Assembly (NCBI GenBank): GCA_021788625.1
Contig: JAJYKL010000008.1
Location: 16,972-80,971, forward strand
From: Chloroflexota bacterium
Lineage (GTDB): Bacteria; Chloroflexota; Anaerolineae; J036; Brachytrichaceae
Direction of reading: 5' to 3'
Length of the DNA: 64,000 nt
This document shows, in pieces, positions 33,652 through 42,678 of the stretch. A program made the position numbers and the translations under genes. The stretch's first letter is position 1. Each line of letters starts with the position of its first letter. The notes beneath the pieces are model-generated. The model worked only from the letters and a program-made list of their open reading frames with translations. It was not told the DNA's origin and did not search any database.

Positions 33652-36561
33652 ATGCGTACACTAGTGTCCCTCGATCTGGAAACCACCGGACTTGACGCCG
33701 AACGCGACGATATTATTGAGATAGGCATTGTCCGCTTCCGCGGAGAAGAAATACTCGAGCAATGGAGCAGCCTCATCAAGCCGCCGCGCGAGATTCCTCC
33801 CAAGATCACCGATCTCACTGGCATTACCAACGAAATGGTACGTCAGGACGGCATCCCTTTATGGGATGGTTTACGGCAGTTGCAGCGTTTGGCGGGTAAT
33901 TCACCCATCGTAGGCCATAATATTCAGTTTGACCTGGCTTTCATCCGTCGTGAGCACGTCCTCGTGGCGAACCCGCCCATCGATACGTTTGAACTGGCCG
34001 CTATTCTTATCCCCCACGCCGGGCGATATTCCCTGGGTGCGCTGGCCAAAGAGCTGGGCATCGAACTGAACAATGCGCATCGTGCACTGAATGATGCACT
34101 CACCGCCCAGCAGCTCTATCTGAAAATATTCGAACGTGCCACGGATTTACCTGCCGATGTCCTGGAAGAGATCGCCACACATGCCCGGCATAGTGGTTGG
34201 CCCCTGGCTGACTTCTGGCAAGATGCGCTGGAGGAACAGGCGCATGGAGTGTTTAACACCACTTTGGCTGCAAAACTGAAACGCACCAAGACAGGTCAGA
34301 GTGTCCTCACGCGCCAGGCTGCAATGAAGGCACGCATGGACGCGAAGCCCCTCAAACCGGTGGATAGCCTCACGCCCTTGAATGTGGACCAGGTGGCGCA
34401 GACGTTGGAAGAGGGTGGCTTGTTCTCACAGCATTTTGATGGTTACGAAGTGCGCCCCCAACAGGTGGAGATGATGCGAACCGTCGCTACGGCCTTCAAC
34501 GAGGGCAGCCATGCCCTGGTTGAGGCGGGTACCGGGATCGGTAAATCGCTTGCCTATCTGATTCCCTCCATCCAGTGGGCGATGCAAAACAGCGAGCGTG
34601 TCGTGGTCAGCACCAACACCATCAACCTGCAGGAGCAACTGGCCGAGAAAGATGTACCGGCTGTCAATGCCGCGCTGGGTGTGGAGGCGCGCGCAGCTGT
34701 CATGAAGGGCAAGAGCCGGTACCTTTGCCCGCTACGCCTGAACGAACTGCGCCGCAGCGGTCCCAAGTCCCAGGAAGAAGCCCGCCTGCTCACCAAGATC
34801 CTTATTTGGCTGCCGAATACACTCACCGGAGATGGAGACGAGCTGTTCACCCCTTCGCCAGGTGAACGCGCTGCGTTCGTGCGCCTCTCGGCCCAGAATC
34901 CGGCGTGTAACACGAGCACCTGCAGTGCCACCGACTGCTATCTGAATCAGGCACGCCGGATGGCCGAAAGTGCTCATGTGGTGATCGTTAACCATGCGTT
35001 GTTATTAGCCGACATCGCTGTCGAGAACCGGGCGCTGCCCGAATACCATTACCTGGTGGTGGATGAGGCGCACCACCTGGAAGCCGCGGCCACCGACTCG
35101 CTGGCCTACCGCATCGATCGTGAAGAGTTGTTGCACCAACTGGGTGACTTGCTCTCTACCAGCGGCCGCCGCGCGACCGGTCTGCTGGCCGAGGTCACGG
35201 CCCATGCTCGGCAGTGGCTGCCGGTAAGTCAGAGCGGTGCGCTGGAGAATATCTGTGACCAGGCGGCTAATGCACTCACCCGCATGGCCAACCAGTTAGA
35301 TGACTTTTACGATGGCCTGCTGGCTTTCCTGTTTGAACGCAGTGGTGGAGAAGCCGCAGAATATTCACAGCGCATCCGCATCACACGCTCCCTGCGTAAC
35401 GAGTCGGGCTGGACGCGTGTGGAGTCAGCATTCGAGGCGCTGCGGGCGGAGATGTCCTCCTTGGCCCGCAGCCTGGACAGCCTCTCTCGAGCCTTGAACG
35501 AAGTGAGTGATGGCGCCATGAGCGGGGGTAAGGATCCAGGCCAGATGCTGGAAACGCTGACAGCGCGCGCCCTGGGAGCCAAGCGCTTCATGGACGAAGC
35601 CATCGAGCAGATGAATGCCATCATCAGCCAGCCTGCTGAGCAGAGCATCTACTGGGTGGAGATGTCAGGGCAGACGGAACGTTCGAGCGGCGGATACGGC
35701 CGAAAGCCAACTGGCACGCGCGTCACGCTCAATGCCGCCCCTCTGCATGTGGGCCCGCTCATGCGCAAGTTTATCTGGGAGGCCAAGAAGTCAGTCGTGC
35801 TGACCTCGGCCACCATCCGCACCGCCACGCCAGCCACCGGGAGGCAGCCAACCTTTGATCACATCCAGGAGCGTCTGGACGCGCAGGATCCACTTACGCT
35901 GGCAGTGGACTCGCCATTTGACTTCCAGTCATCAACGCTGCTTTACTTGGTCAGTGACATGCCCGAGCCCAATCAGCCCACCTACCAGCAAAATGTGGAG
36001 CGTGCGTTACTCGATCTGTTCCGCGCCTCGCGCGGTCGCGGCATGGCACTTTTTACCAGCTACAACCAGTTGCATGTTACGGCGCGAGCCATTGCGCCGC
36101 AATTACTGCGCGATGGGATCGTCGTCTATGAGCAGGGCGACGGGACATCGCGACGCATCATGCTGGAACAGTTCCGCGCGGCCGAGCGGGGTGTGCTCTT
36201 CGGCACACGTAGTTTCTGGGAGGGTGTCGATGTACAGGGCGAGAAACTCAGCGCCCTGGCCATCTGCAAGCTGCCCTTCGACGTGCCGACCGACCCGATC
36301 TTCTCGGCCCGCGCTGAGACCTATGATGATCCCTTCAACGAGTATTCCGTGCCCGAAGCCGTGCTGCGCTTCCGCCAGGGTTTTGGAAGGCTCATCCGAT
36401 CGAAGACAGATCGTGGTGTGGTGGTTGTGCTGGACCGCCGCCTTATCAGCAAGAATTATGGCGTGGCGTTTATAAATGCCCTGCCTGGCCCGACCACCAG
36501 ACGTGGACCGCTGTCTGGCATCGGACGGGCGGTGACTGAGTGGCTAGAGCAGCAAGCGTAA
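33652..36561 (+). CDS. dinG: DinG-family helicase with N-terminal DnaQ-like exonuclease
   Basis: 969 residues from ATG 33652; the GTG at 33625 is not used because the protein naturally begins MRTLVSLDLETTGLD. Residues 1-170 are a DEDD 3'-5' exonuclease (SLDLETTGLD, GHNIQFDLAF, HRALNDALTAQQL). The helicase core follows with Walker A EAGTGIGKSLAYL, VVDEAHHLEAAA, GTRSFWEGVDVQGE and GFGRLIRS. Four cysteines between motifs (YLCPL, NPACNTSTC, TDC) would hold a 4Fe-4S cluster as in XPD/DinG. This exonuclease-helicase fusion is common in Gram-positive and related phyla (DinG of Firmicutes). It acts in DNA repair or R-loop/structure removal. Confidence 0.93.
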   Translation: MRTLVSLDLETTGLDAERDDIIEIGIVRFRGEEILEQWSSLIKPPREIPPKITDLTGITNEMVRQDGIPLWDGLRQLQRLAGNSPIVGHNIQFDLAFIRREHVLVANPPIDTFELAAILIPHAGRYSLGALAKELGIELNNAHRALNDALTAQQLYLKIFERATDLPADVLEEIATHARHSGWPLADFWQDALEEQAHGVFNTTLAAKLKRTKTGQSVLTRQAAMKARMDAKPLKPVDSLTPLNVDQVAQTLEEGGLFSQHFDGYEVRPQQVEMMRTVATAFNEGSHALVEAGTGIGKSLAYLIPSIQWAMQNSERVVVSTNTINLQEQLAEKDVPAVNAALGVEARAAVMKGKSRYLCPLRLNELRRSGPKSQEEARLLTKILIWLPNTLTGDGDELFTPSPGERAAFVRLSAQNPACNTSTCSATDCYLNQARRMAESAHVVIVNHALLLADIAVENRALPEYHYLVVDEAHHLEAAATDSLAYRIDREELLHQLGDLLSTSGRRATGLLAEVTAHARQWLPVSQSGALENICDQAANALTRMANQLDDFYDGLLAFLFERSGGEAAEYSQRIRITRSLRNESGWTRVESAFEALRAEMSSLARSLDSLSRALNEVSDGAMSGGKDPGQMLETLTARALGAKRFMDEAIEQMNAIISQPAEQSIYWVEMSGQTERSSGGYGRKPTGTRVTLNAAPLHVGPLMRKFIWEAKKSVVLTSATIRTATPATGRQPTFDHIQERLDAQDPLTLAVDSPFDFQSSTLLYLVSDMPEPNQPTYQQNVERALLDLFRASRGRGMALFTSYNQLHVTARAIAPQLLRDGIVVYEQGDGTSRRIMLEQFRAAERGVLFGTRSFWEGVDVQGEKLSALAICKLPFDVPTDPIFSARAETYDDPFNEYSVPEAVLRFRQGFGRLIRSKTDRGVVVVLDRRLISKNYGVAFINALPGPTTRRGPLSGIGRAVTEWLEQQA

Positions 36562-36681
36562 GGGTTCGCCGCCTGCCCTGGTTCGGCGTGGTGGGTAGTT
36601 CACCGCTCACCGGGTTTCGGAAGTCTGACATGTTTTCGTCATGGTACGGAATGGCTACAATTGCTATGAGGGTCAACAAAT

Positions 36682-37947
36682 ATGCATACGTATGCAATGA
36701 TTCTGGCTGGTGGTCGTGGTAGTCGCCTCAGTGTGCTGGCTGACAAGCGAGCCAAGCCGGCCGTCCCGTTTGCAGGTAAGTACCGCATCATCGACTTCCC
36801 TCTTTCCAATTGCATTAACAGCAACGTCACGGACGTAGGCGTCCTGACCCAATATCGCCCGCGCTCGCTGATGGACCATATTCGCGCGGGGGCGCCGTGG
36901 GACCTGGACCGGATGTATGGCGGTTTGCAGATCCTGCAGCCTTATCAAGGCCGGCGCGATTCAGACTGGTATGCCGGCAACGCTGACGCGGTATATCAGA
37001 ACCTCGACGAGGTACGTAAAGTCCATGCCGATTATGTGCTGATCCTCTCGGGCGATCACGTTTACAAGATGGATTACGGCATCTTGACCAGTTTCCACCA
37101 GGACAGGCAAGCCGATGTCACGGTCGCCACCCTGCAAGTGACACCTGAGGAAGCCGGTCGCTTCGGTATCCTGCAGACGGATAGCAATTTGCGTGTCATC
37201 AGCTTCGAGGAGAAACCGAAGGAACCCAAGGGCTTGCTGGCTTCCATGGGCATCTACGTCTTTAACTACGATACGCTCGTACGCGTGTTGACCGAAGATG
37301 CCAGGAATGAGCAGTCTACGCACGATTTTGGCAAAGATATTTTCCCCAGGATGGTCACCGGCAACCACCGGGTGTTTGCCTTCCCCTATGGAGGGTACTG
37401 GGTGGATGTCGGAACGGTACAGGCCTACTGGGAAGCGCACATGGATCTGCTGTCTGAAAACCCACCACTCGACCTGTTGGATCGCGAATGGATTATCCAC
37501 ACCCTTAGCGAGGAGCGCCCTCCCGTGAACATCCGTACCGGTGCAACGGTGAACCACAGTCTCATTACCGATGGATGTGTCATCGAGGGATCGGTGGAAT
37601 ACTCCGTGCTTTCGCCTGGGGTGCGGGTGGCGCGCGGGGCTGTGGTACGCTATTCCATCATCCTCACCGATGCCGTAATCGAACCCGGTGCCGTGGTCGA
37701 TCACAGCATTCTGGACAAGCGTGTCGTGGCAGGGGCCGGCGCGCACATCGGTTACGGAACCGACTATACCGAGAACCAGGTGCTCCGGTACACCACCGGT
37801 ATCAACGTGGTGGGCAAGAATACACTCATCCCGCCTGGCCTAAAGGTGGGGCGTAACGTCATTATTGGTAGCGACTTGACCGATCTGGACTTTAGTGGCG
37901 ACTTGATCAAGAGCGGTGAGAGCATCCACGCGGAAGCCGTGGATTGA
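36682..37947 (+). CDS. glgC: Glucose-1-phosphate adenylyltransferase
   Basis: 421 residues, normal for GlgC. The nucleotide-binding start MILAGGRGSRLSVLADKRAKP, the glucose-1-phosphate region and PFAGKYRIIDFPLSNC are conserved, as are SGDHVYKMDYG, FEEKPKEPKG and DVGTVQAYWEAHMDL. A C-terminal left-handed beta-helix with hexapeptide repeats (VEYSVLSPGVRVARGAVV) completes the fold. The enzyme makes ADP-glucose for glycogen synthesis and is normally allosterically controlled. No glgA or glgB lies alongside. TACAAT at 36656-36661 may be the -10, with GAGG as Shine-Dalgarno. Confidence 0.95.
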   Translation: MHTYAMILAGGRGSRLSVLADKRAKPAVPFAGKYRIIDFPLSNCINSNVTDVGVLTQYRPRSLMDHIRAGAPWDLDRMYGGLQILQPYQGRRDSDWYAGNADAVYQNLDEVRKVHADYVLILSGDHVYKMDYGILTSFHQDRQADVTVATLQVTPEEAGRFGILQTDSNLRVISFEEKPKEPKGLLASMGIYVFNYDTLVRVLTEDARNEQSTHDFGKDIFPRMVTGNHRVFAFPYGGYWVDVGTVQAYWEAHMDLLSENPPLDLLDREWIIHTLSEERPPVNIRTGATVNHSLITDGCVIEGSVEYSVLSPGVRVARGAVVRYSIILTDAVIEPGAVVDHSILDKRVVAGAGAHIGYGTDYTENQVLRYTTGINVVGKNTLIPPGLKVGRNVIIGSDLTDLDFSGDLIKSGESIHAEAVD

Positions 37948-37981
37948 GAGCCGTGTTGGCTGCAGGAGTTGGATCAATTAT

Positions 37982-38458
37982 ATGGTGACTGGAACTGATG
38001 GGGCCCCCGAGGTGAGCACGCCGCATCCGGAATCCCGCGGCGGGTCCGTTCGAATGAACCACCTGGCGGTGGCCGTCACGGACCTGGACGAAGCACTGGC
38101 TTTCTATAGCGATGCGCTGGGACTGACGGTGGAGCATGTCGAAGACGTGCCCACGGAGTCGGTTCGCGTGGCTTTCCTGCCGCTCAGTAATGGTGAGATC
38201 GAACTGATGCAGTCTACGCGCGACGACACCGGAGTGGCCCGCTGGCTGGCCAAACATGGTAATGGCATGCACCATGTATGCCTCCAGGTGTGTGACATCG
38301 CCGGGACGCTGGTGCGCTTGAAAGACCATGGGGTGGAACTGATCAATCCAGAACCCGTGCGAAAGCACGATGGTACCCTGTATGCCTTCATCCATCCCAG
38401 AAGCGCATTTGGAGTTTTAATCGAGCTGTACGAACTGACCAGTGGGGGTGATTCATGA
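37982..38458 (+). CDS. Methylmalonyl-CoA epimerase-like VOC protein
   Basis: 158 residues from ATG 37982, or 134 residues from ATG 38054, which is the standard family length and gives the standard start MNHLAVAVTDLDEALAFYSD. Metal ligands of the glyoxalase/VOC fold are the early His in NHLAVAV, Glu in EIELMQS, His in GMHHVCLQV and a late Glu in GVLIELYEL. Methylmalonyl-CoA epimerase converts the (S) to the (R) isomer in propionate metabolism. No mutase gene is in the window. The stop overlaps the next gene's start by 4 bp. Confidence 0.85.
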   Translation: MVTGTDGAPEVSTPHPESRGGSVRMNHLAVAVTDLDEALAFYSDALGLTVEHVEDVPTESVRVAFLPLSNGEIELMQSTRDDTGVARWLAKHGNGMHHVCLQVCDIAGTLVRLKDHGVELINPEPVRKHDGTLYAFIHPRSAFGVLIELYELTSGGDS

Positions 38459-38739
38459 GTACGGCGGCGAGTATTGCCCTGATTTTTCTCATACTCCAGG
38501 TATTAACAGTTGGACTGTTTATCCTGGCCATCTGTGCAGGTCTGGTTTTCGCGATGGTGAAACTGCGTGGGCTGATCAAGCGCGGGCTGCTGAAGGCTCA
38601 GGGCTTCACTGATCAGGTCGCCTATACCACGCACCAGGTGAGTGATAAAGTTGCGGCTCCATTCATCACCGCCAACGCGGCAGCAGCTCAGGTGCGCACC
38701 ATTGCCGATAGTGCCAGGCACCGGCTCTCCAGGTCGTAA
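38455..38739 (+). CDS. Small single-pass membrane protein of unknown function
   Basis: 94 residues, translationally coupled (4-bp overlap) to the VOC epimerase. One long hydrophobic helix (about residues 6-36, IALIFLILQVLTVGLFILAI) is followed by an amphipathic, Ala/Gln-rich helix to the C-terminus (DKVAAPFITANAAAAQVRTI). It resembles small YtxH/DUF948-like membrane proteins in layout, although I cannot assign it to a family. Confidence 0.65.
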   Translation: MSTAASIALIFLILQVLTVGLFILAICAGLVFAMVKLRGLIKRGLLKAQGFTDQVAYTTHQVSDKVAAPFITANAAAAQVRTIADSARHRLSRS

Positions 38740-38785
38740 TTCGTGGCGCCAGGGAACCAGGCGGATCGGGCCACTTCCCGGAATC

Positions 38786-39049
38786 TCAACCCCGATCGAT
38801 AGCCGACTGGGCCGCCAGATGGCGGCGCAAAATGGTGATGACGAGGAGAGCAAAGGCGAATCCCGCCAGACCCGCCGAGATCACCGGCAGCCATCCTGGC
38901 CCTCCTGCTTCTTCCTCATCTGGAGCCAGGGTTAACAGAGCTTGCTTGGCGTCGTGGACGAACTCGGCGCGTGGCTGTACAGGGGCCATCGCCATGCTGA
39001 GGCGCTGTTCGAGCCACGCCATATCCTCGCTCGTCAATTTCGATTTCAT
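38786..39049 (-). CDS. Small membrane protein, probable anti-sigma factor partner
   Basis: 87 residues, overlapping the end of the ECF sigma gene by 4 bp on the minus strand. The N-terminal half is soluble and helical (SEDMAWLEQRLSMAMAPVQPR), the C-terminal half has a single membrane helix (WLPVISAGLAGFAFALLVIT). The position directly after an ECF sigma gene is that of an anti-sigma factor. The usual zinc anti-sigma motif H-x3-C-x2-C is absent, so if it is one it belongs to a different or minimal class. Confidence 0.6.
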   Translation of the reverse strand: MKSKLTSEDMAWLEQRLSMAMAPVQPRAEFVHDAKQALLTLAPDEEEAGGPGWLPVISAGLAGFAFALLVITILRRHLAAQSAIDRG

Positions 39050-39696
39050 TCGCCTTTATCCAGAACTTCACGCAACTGCATCAGGGTGCGGTGATAGAGT
39101 GACTTGATGGCGCCCTCGCTGCGGTTCATGATCTGACCTATCTCAGCATTCTGTAACTGCTCGACGAACTTCAGGATCACCAACTGCTGTCGATCCTCTG
39201 GTAACTGGCGCACCGCCCGCAACAAACGCTCACGTTCCTGTGCGCTGTCGATCTTCAGGTCGGCATCGTCATGATGTGCTCCGTGCAGCTCCACCTCATC
39301 CAGTGACACGCTGGGATGTCGGCTGTTGTCTCGATAGTAGTTCGCTACGACGTTGTGTGCGATGCGGTAGAGCCAGGCTGTAAACGGCACTCCGCGATCG
39401 TTGTATGTGTTAACGTGCTTCAGCGCGCGCATGAACACGCGCGCCGTTAAATCTTCTGCGTCTTCCGCGTTACCCACGCGGTAATACACGTAACGATAGA
39501 TGGACGTCACATGCCGTTCATACAACTCACCAAATGCGCCCACGTCATGCCTGGCAAGGTGTGCCAGGCTCTGATCGTCTTCCGCTTTTCCCGTTGTGGG
39601 GCTGGAAGCCGATTGGATGCCCATATCCTCGCTGCTGGCTGCAGGTTGGGCGTCGGGCGATTCCTCATTACCGCGTTCGCGCTCGGTTAGTTCCAT
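39046..39696 (-). CDS. ECF-type RNA polymerase sigma factor
   Basis: 216 residues. After an unusually long acidic N-terminal extension of about 45 residues, region 2 is ELYERHVTSIYRYVYYRVGNAEDAEDLTARVFMRAL with the pretzel RIAHNVVANYYRDNSR, and region 4 is LPEDRQQLVILKFVEQLQNAEIGQIMNRSEGAIKSLYHRTLMQLRE, an HTH. It would direct RNA polymerase to a regulon that may include its own gene. It is transcribed divergently from a glycosyltransferase gene, and the two share the palindromic -10 region at 39772-39779. Confidence 0.93.
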   Translation of the reverse strand: MELTERERGNEESPDAQPAASSEDMGIQSASSPTTGKAEDDQSLAHLARHDVGAFGELYERHVTSIYRYVYYRVGNAEDAEDLTARVFMRALKHVNTYNDRGVPFTAWLYRIAHNVVANYYRDNSRHPSVSLDEVELHGAHHDDADLKIDSAQERERLLRAVRQLPEDRQQLVILKFVEQLQNAEIGQIMNRSEGAIKSLYHRTLMQLREVLDKGE

Positions 39697-39751
39697 TCCT
39701 AAAACACCATCATGGTCGCGAGGTTCCGGTGCACTTTAATTGATGCCTACC

Positions 39752-39779
39752 TTGTCTCTATCAGTGCACGAATTATAAT
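39752..39779 (+). promoter_or_regulatory. Promoter of the GT2 gene, probably leaderless; shared palindromic -10
   Basis: TTGTCT (39752-39757), a 16-bp spacer, then TATAAT (39774-39779). The GTG at 39788 begins 8 nt after the -10, so the transcript should start at or next to it. ATTATAAT (39772-39779) is a palindrome and also gives TATAAT on the minus strand, towards the ECF sigma gene. Confidence 0.6.
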
Positions 39780-39787
39780 GACCGCCT

Positions 39788-40789
39788 GTGAGCGCCGTAT
39801 TCGCTGCCATTCACTCTGTATCCGGCACCTCCGCGTGCGGCCTCGAAACAGCCCTCATCTCCGTCGTGATTCCCACCTGGAATGGCCTGCGCCACCTGCC
39901 TGTATGCCTGAATGCGTTGCGCCGGCAGGTGCTTACGCCGTTTGAGGTGATCCTGGTCGACAATGCCTCAACCGATGGAACGTCCCACCTGGTGCACCGC
40001 GATTATCCCGAAGTGCACCTGATACGCCTGCCCGAGAACCGCCGCTTCGCAGGGGCCTGCAACGCAGGCATCCGCGCCTCGAGTGGTGAATTCGTCGCCT
40101 TGTTGAACAACGACACCGAGGCCGACGAGCAGTGGTTGGCGAAGGTGGCGGCTACGTTCCGCGCTCATCCTGAGGCGGGCTTCGTGGCCAGCAAGTTGCG
40201 CCTGTTTGACCAGCGTGACCGGTTGCACTCTGCTGGCGACTTCTATAGTGTTCGCGGCGTCCCCGGCAACCGTGGTGTATGGCAGACTGATACCGGCCAA
40301 TACGATACCGACTTCGTCTTTGGTGCCTGTGGTGCGGCATCCGTCTACCGGCGTTCCATGCTTGAGCAGATCGGTCTGCTGGATGAGACGTTCGAGTTCT
40401 CGTGCGAAGACGTTGATCTGTCGTGGCGGGCACAATTGGCCGGTTATTCATGCGCCTTCGCCCGCGACGCCATCGTCTATCATAAACTCAGCGCCACCGG
40501 GGGAGGCGAGCTGAATAGTTATTACGACGGGCGGAACTTCATCTGGCTTTTGGTCAAGGACGTGCCGGATGAGGTCTGGCGTGCACATGGTGGGGCTATT
40601 CTGCGATCACAATTGGGAATCACCCTCAGTGCTTTGCGCGCCTGGCGTGGACGGGCCGCACGGCTCCGTCTGAAGGGTCAGTTGGCCGGGATGCTGGGCA
40701 TCCCGCGCATGTTACATCAGCGCGCCGCTATTCAGCGCATACGCACGATCGATCCTGAGACGCTGGCGCGCATTCTCTCCGACGGATGA
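39788..40789 (+). CDS. Family 2 glycosyltransferase
   Basis: 333 residues, rhamnosyltransferase-like GT2. The GT-A fold motifs are LISVVIPTWNGLRHLPVCLN, DNASTDGTSHLV, NRRFAGACNAGIRASSGE, and the D-x-D-like NNDTEADEQ; the catalytic-base region is SCEDVDLSWRAQLAGY. No membrane segment is clear. It likely adds a sugar during synthesis of a surface glycan or lipid-linked saccharide. It begins at GTG. The next gene starts 15 bp after its stop. Confidence 0.92.
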   Translation: MSAVFAAIHSVSGTSACGLETALISVVIPTWNGLRHLPVCLNALRRQVLTPFEVILVDNASTDGTSHLVHRDYPEVHLIRLPENRRFAGACNAGIRASSGEFVALLNNDTEADEQWLAKVAATFRAHPEAGFVASKLRLFDQRDRLHSAGDFYSVRGVPGNRGVWQTDTGQYDTDFVFGACGAASVYRRSMLEQIGLLDETFEFSCEDVDLSWRAQLAGYSCAFARDAIVYHKLSATGGGELNSYYDGRNFIWLLVKDVPDEVWRAHGGAILRSQLGITLSALRAWRGRAARLRLKGQLAGMLGIPRMLHQRAAIQRIRTIDPETLARILSDG

Positions 40790-40804
40790 AGTCACCCAGC
40801 ACCT

Positions 40805-41695
40805 ATGCCTCTCATTCATGAGCGAACTTTCCGCGTGCGATATGGCGAGTGCGATGCATTGGGGCATGTAAACAACACGCACTATCTGCGTTATATGCAG
40901 GAAGCGGCGTTCGATGCCTCAGCCGCCGCCGGTTTCGGCATGGACGCTTACTCCCGGCTGGATCGTCTCTGGTTGACACGGCAGACGGAAATTGAGTATC
41001 TCTCACCACTGCGTTATGGCGATTCCGTCATGGTTCGCACCTGGGTGGCAGATTTCCGACGTGTCACCTCACGACGTGAGTATGAGCTGTATCGCTTGAC
41101 GGTAGGCGACTCATCCTGCACTGAACCTGTGGCGCGTGCCTACACCGAATGGGCATTCATCGATCGTCACAGCGGGCGCCCGGCACCGATCCCTCCTGAA
41201 GCAGTACGGGTATTCCTCCCCGAAGGAGCTCCTGCGCATCCCCTGGCTCGAGAGCGCATCGCCCCGGCACCCCCACCTCCGCAGGGTGTATACACCATGC
41301 GCCGGCATGTGGCCTGGAATGAGATTGACGCGGCCGGATACGTGAACAACCCGGTGTACCTTACGTATGCCGAAGACTGTGGCATCAATGCCGTCGCCCG
41401 TTTCGGCTGGTCAATGGCACGCATGATCAACGAGGGTTACGCCATCGTGGCACGCCGCAATCAAGTGGAGTATCTGGTTCCGGCAGCGATGGACGACGAA
41501 CTGGAGGTTGCTACATGGGCATCGGACGTACGGCGCGTCAGTGCGATGCGGCACTACACCATTACTCGCGTGCAGGATGGCGTTCTCATGGCACGGGTCC
41601 ATACGCTGGGGGTGTGGATGAATCTGTCGACAGGGCAGCCCGCGCGCTTTCCGGAGTCGATGCGCGCCGACTTTGCCCCCAACATTGCGTCCTGA
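40805..41695 (+). CDS. Tandem hotdog-fold acyl-CoA thioesterase-like protein
   Basis: 296 residues composed of two hotdog domains of the 4-hydroxybenzoyl-CoA thioesterase type. Domain 1 opens RVRYGECDALGHVNNTHYLR, with the catalytic-type Asp in ECDALGHVNN; domain 2 opens HVAWNEIDAAGYVNNPVYLT. Duplicated hotdog proteins are found as acyl-ACP or acyl-CoA thioesterases (FatA/FatB-like layout). The substrate chain is unknown. Confidence 0.88.
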   Translation: MPLIHERTFRVRYGECDALGHVNNTHYLRYMQEAAFDASAAAGFGMDAYSRLDRLWLTRQTEIEYLSPLRYGDSVMVRTWVADFRRVTSRREYELYRLTVGDSSCTEPVARAYTEWAFIDRHSGRPAPIPPEAVRVFLPEGAPAHPLARERIAPAPPPPQGVYTMRRHVAWNEIDAAGYVNNPVYLTYAEDCGINAVARFGWSMARMINEGYAIVARRNQVEYLVPAAMDDELEVATWASDVRRVSAMRHYTITRVQDGVLMARVHTLGVWMNLSTGQPARFPESMRADFAPNIAS

Positions 41696-41768
41696 TTGAA
41701 GCCATCTATTGAGCGCATCGTTCGCATCAGGGCCGATCCGTCAGAAGTGCCCTTTGGAGTGAAACGAT

Positions 41769-42614
41769 ATGGACCTGCTTGGATTTATCAACCGATCGCC
41801 TATCCCTGAGCCGTGGGCTGAAGGCGACAACATACCCTGGAACGATCCTGCTTTTAGCGAACGCATGCTGCTCGAACACCTGAGTCAGCAGCACGACGCA
41901 GCCAGCCGGCGCTTTGAGAAGATCGATCGACAGGTGGCGTGGATTCACGGAACGGTACTGGGAAGGCGTCCTGCGCCTATTCTGGACCTGGGTTGCGGAC
42001 CCGGCCTCTATGCCACGCGCCTGGCACGGCTGGGTCACCACTGCACCGGCATAGATTTCTCGCCTGCATCGGTTCGTTACGCCCGGGAGCTGGCAGGGCA
42101 GGACCATCTGCCTTGCACATTTATAGGTGAGGATATCCGTCAGGCCGTCTATGGATCGGGCTTTGGATTGGTCATGCTCATTTATGGAGAATTCAATGTA
42201 TTCCGACCTTCGGATGCGCAGCATATCCTGAACAAGGCCTTTGTTGCGCTGGCGCCGGGGGGGACACTGCTTCTCGAGCCCAGCACTTTTGCGGCAACGG
42301 AGGCCATCGGCCGTGCACCGGCTGAATGGGTGACAAAACAGCGTGGTTTGTTCCTCGACCAGCCGCATGTTTACTTCGAGGAGCGCACGTGGGACCCGGT
42401 TGGCCATACGGCAACCAAACGTATCTTCATACTGGACGCTGCCACGGCACAGGTGCAACGCTATGCTTCCACGTATCAGGCCTATACCGAATTGGAATTA
42501 CAGACGCTACTGGAGTCGTGCCACTTCGGCGATGTGCACTTCTACCCGTCCCTGCTGGGTGTGCCCGACCCGGTGCAGAGTAGTTTCATAGCGGTGACGG
42601 CTTGCAGAGCATGA
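41769..42614 (+). CDS. Class I SAM-dependent methyltransferase
   Basis: 281 residues. Motif I PILDLGCGPGLYATRLARLG, then HCTGIDFSPASVRYAR (acidic residue for SAM hydroxyls), LVMLIYGEFNVFRPSD and LAPGGTLLLEPS. GGAG precedes the ATG. The long C-terminal part, including RGLFLDQPHVYFEERTWD, is typical of a broad family whose members methylate small molecules. No target is evident. Confidence 0.88.
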   Translation: MDLLGFINRSPIPEPWAEGDNIPWNDPAFSERMLLEHLSQQHDAASRRFEKIDRQVAWIHGTVLGRRPAPILDLGCGPGLYATRLARLGHHCTGIDFSPASVRYARELAGQDHLPCTFIGEDIRQAVYGSGFGLVMLIYGEFNVFRPSDAQHILNKAFVALAPGGTLLLEPSTFAATEAIGRAPAEWVTKQRGLFLDQPHVYFEERTWDPVGHTATKRIFILDAATAQVQRYASTYQAYTELELQTLLESCHFGDVHFYPSLLGVPDPVQSSFIAVTACRA

Positions 42615-42678
42615 GACATGGCTGGTGTGTTTACAGGAGGTTCACAGGTGTCATGTCTGCCTGGGGTCAGGTAAGAAG

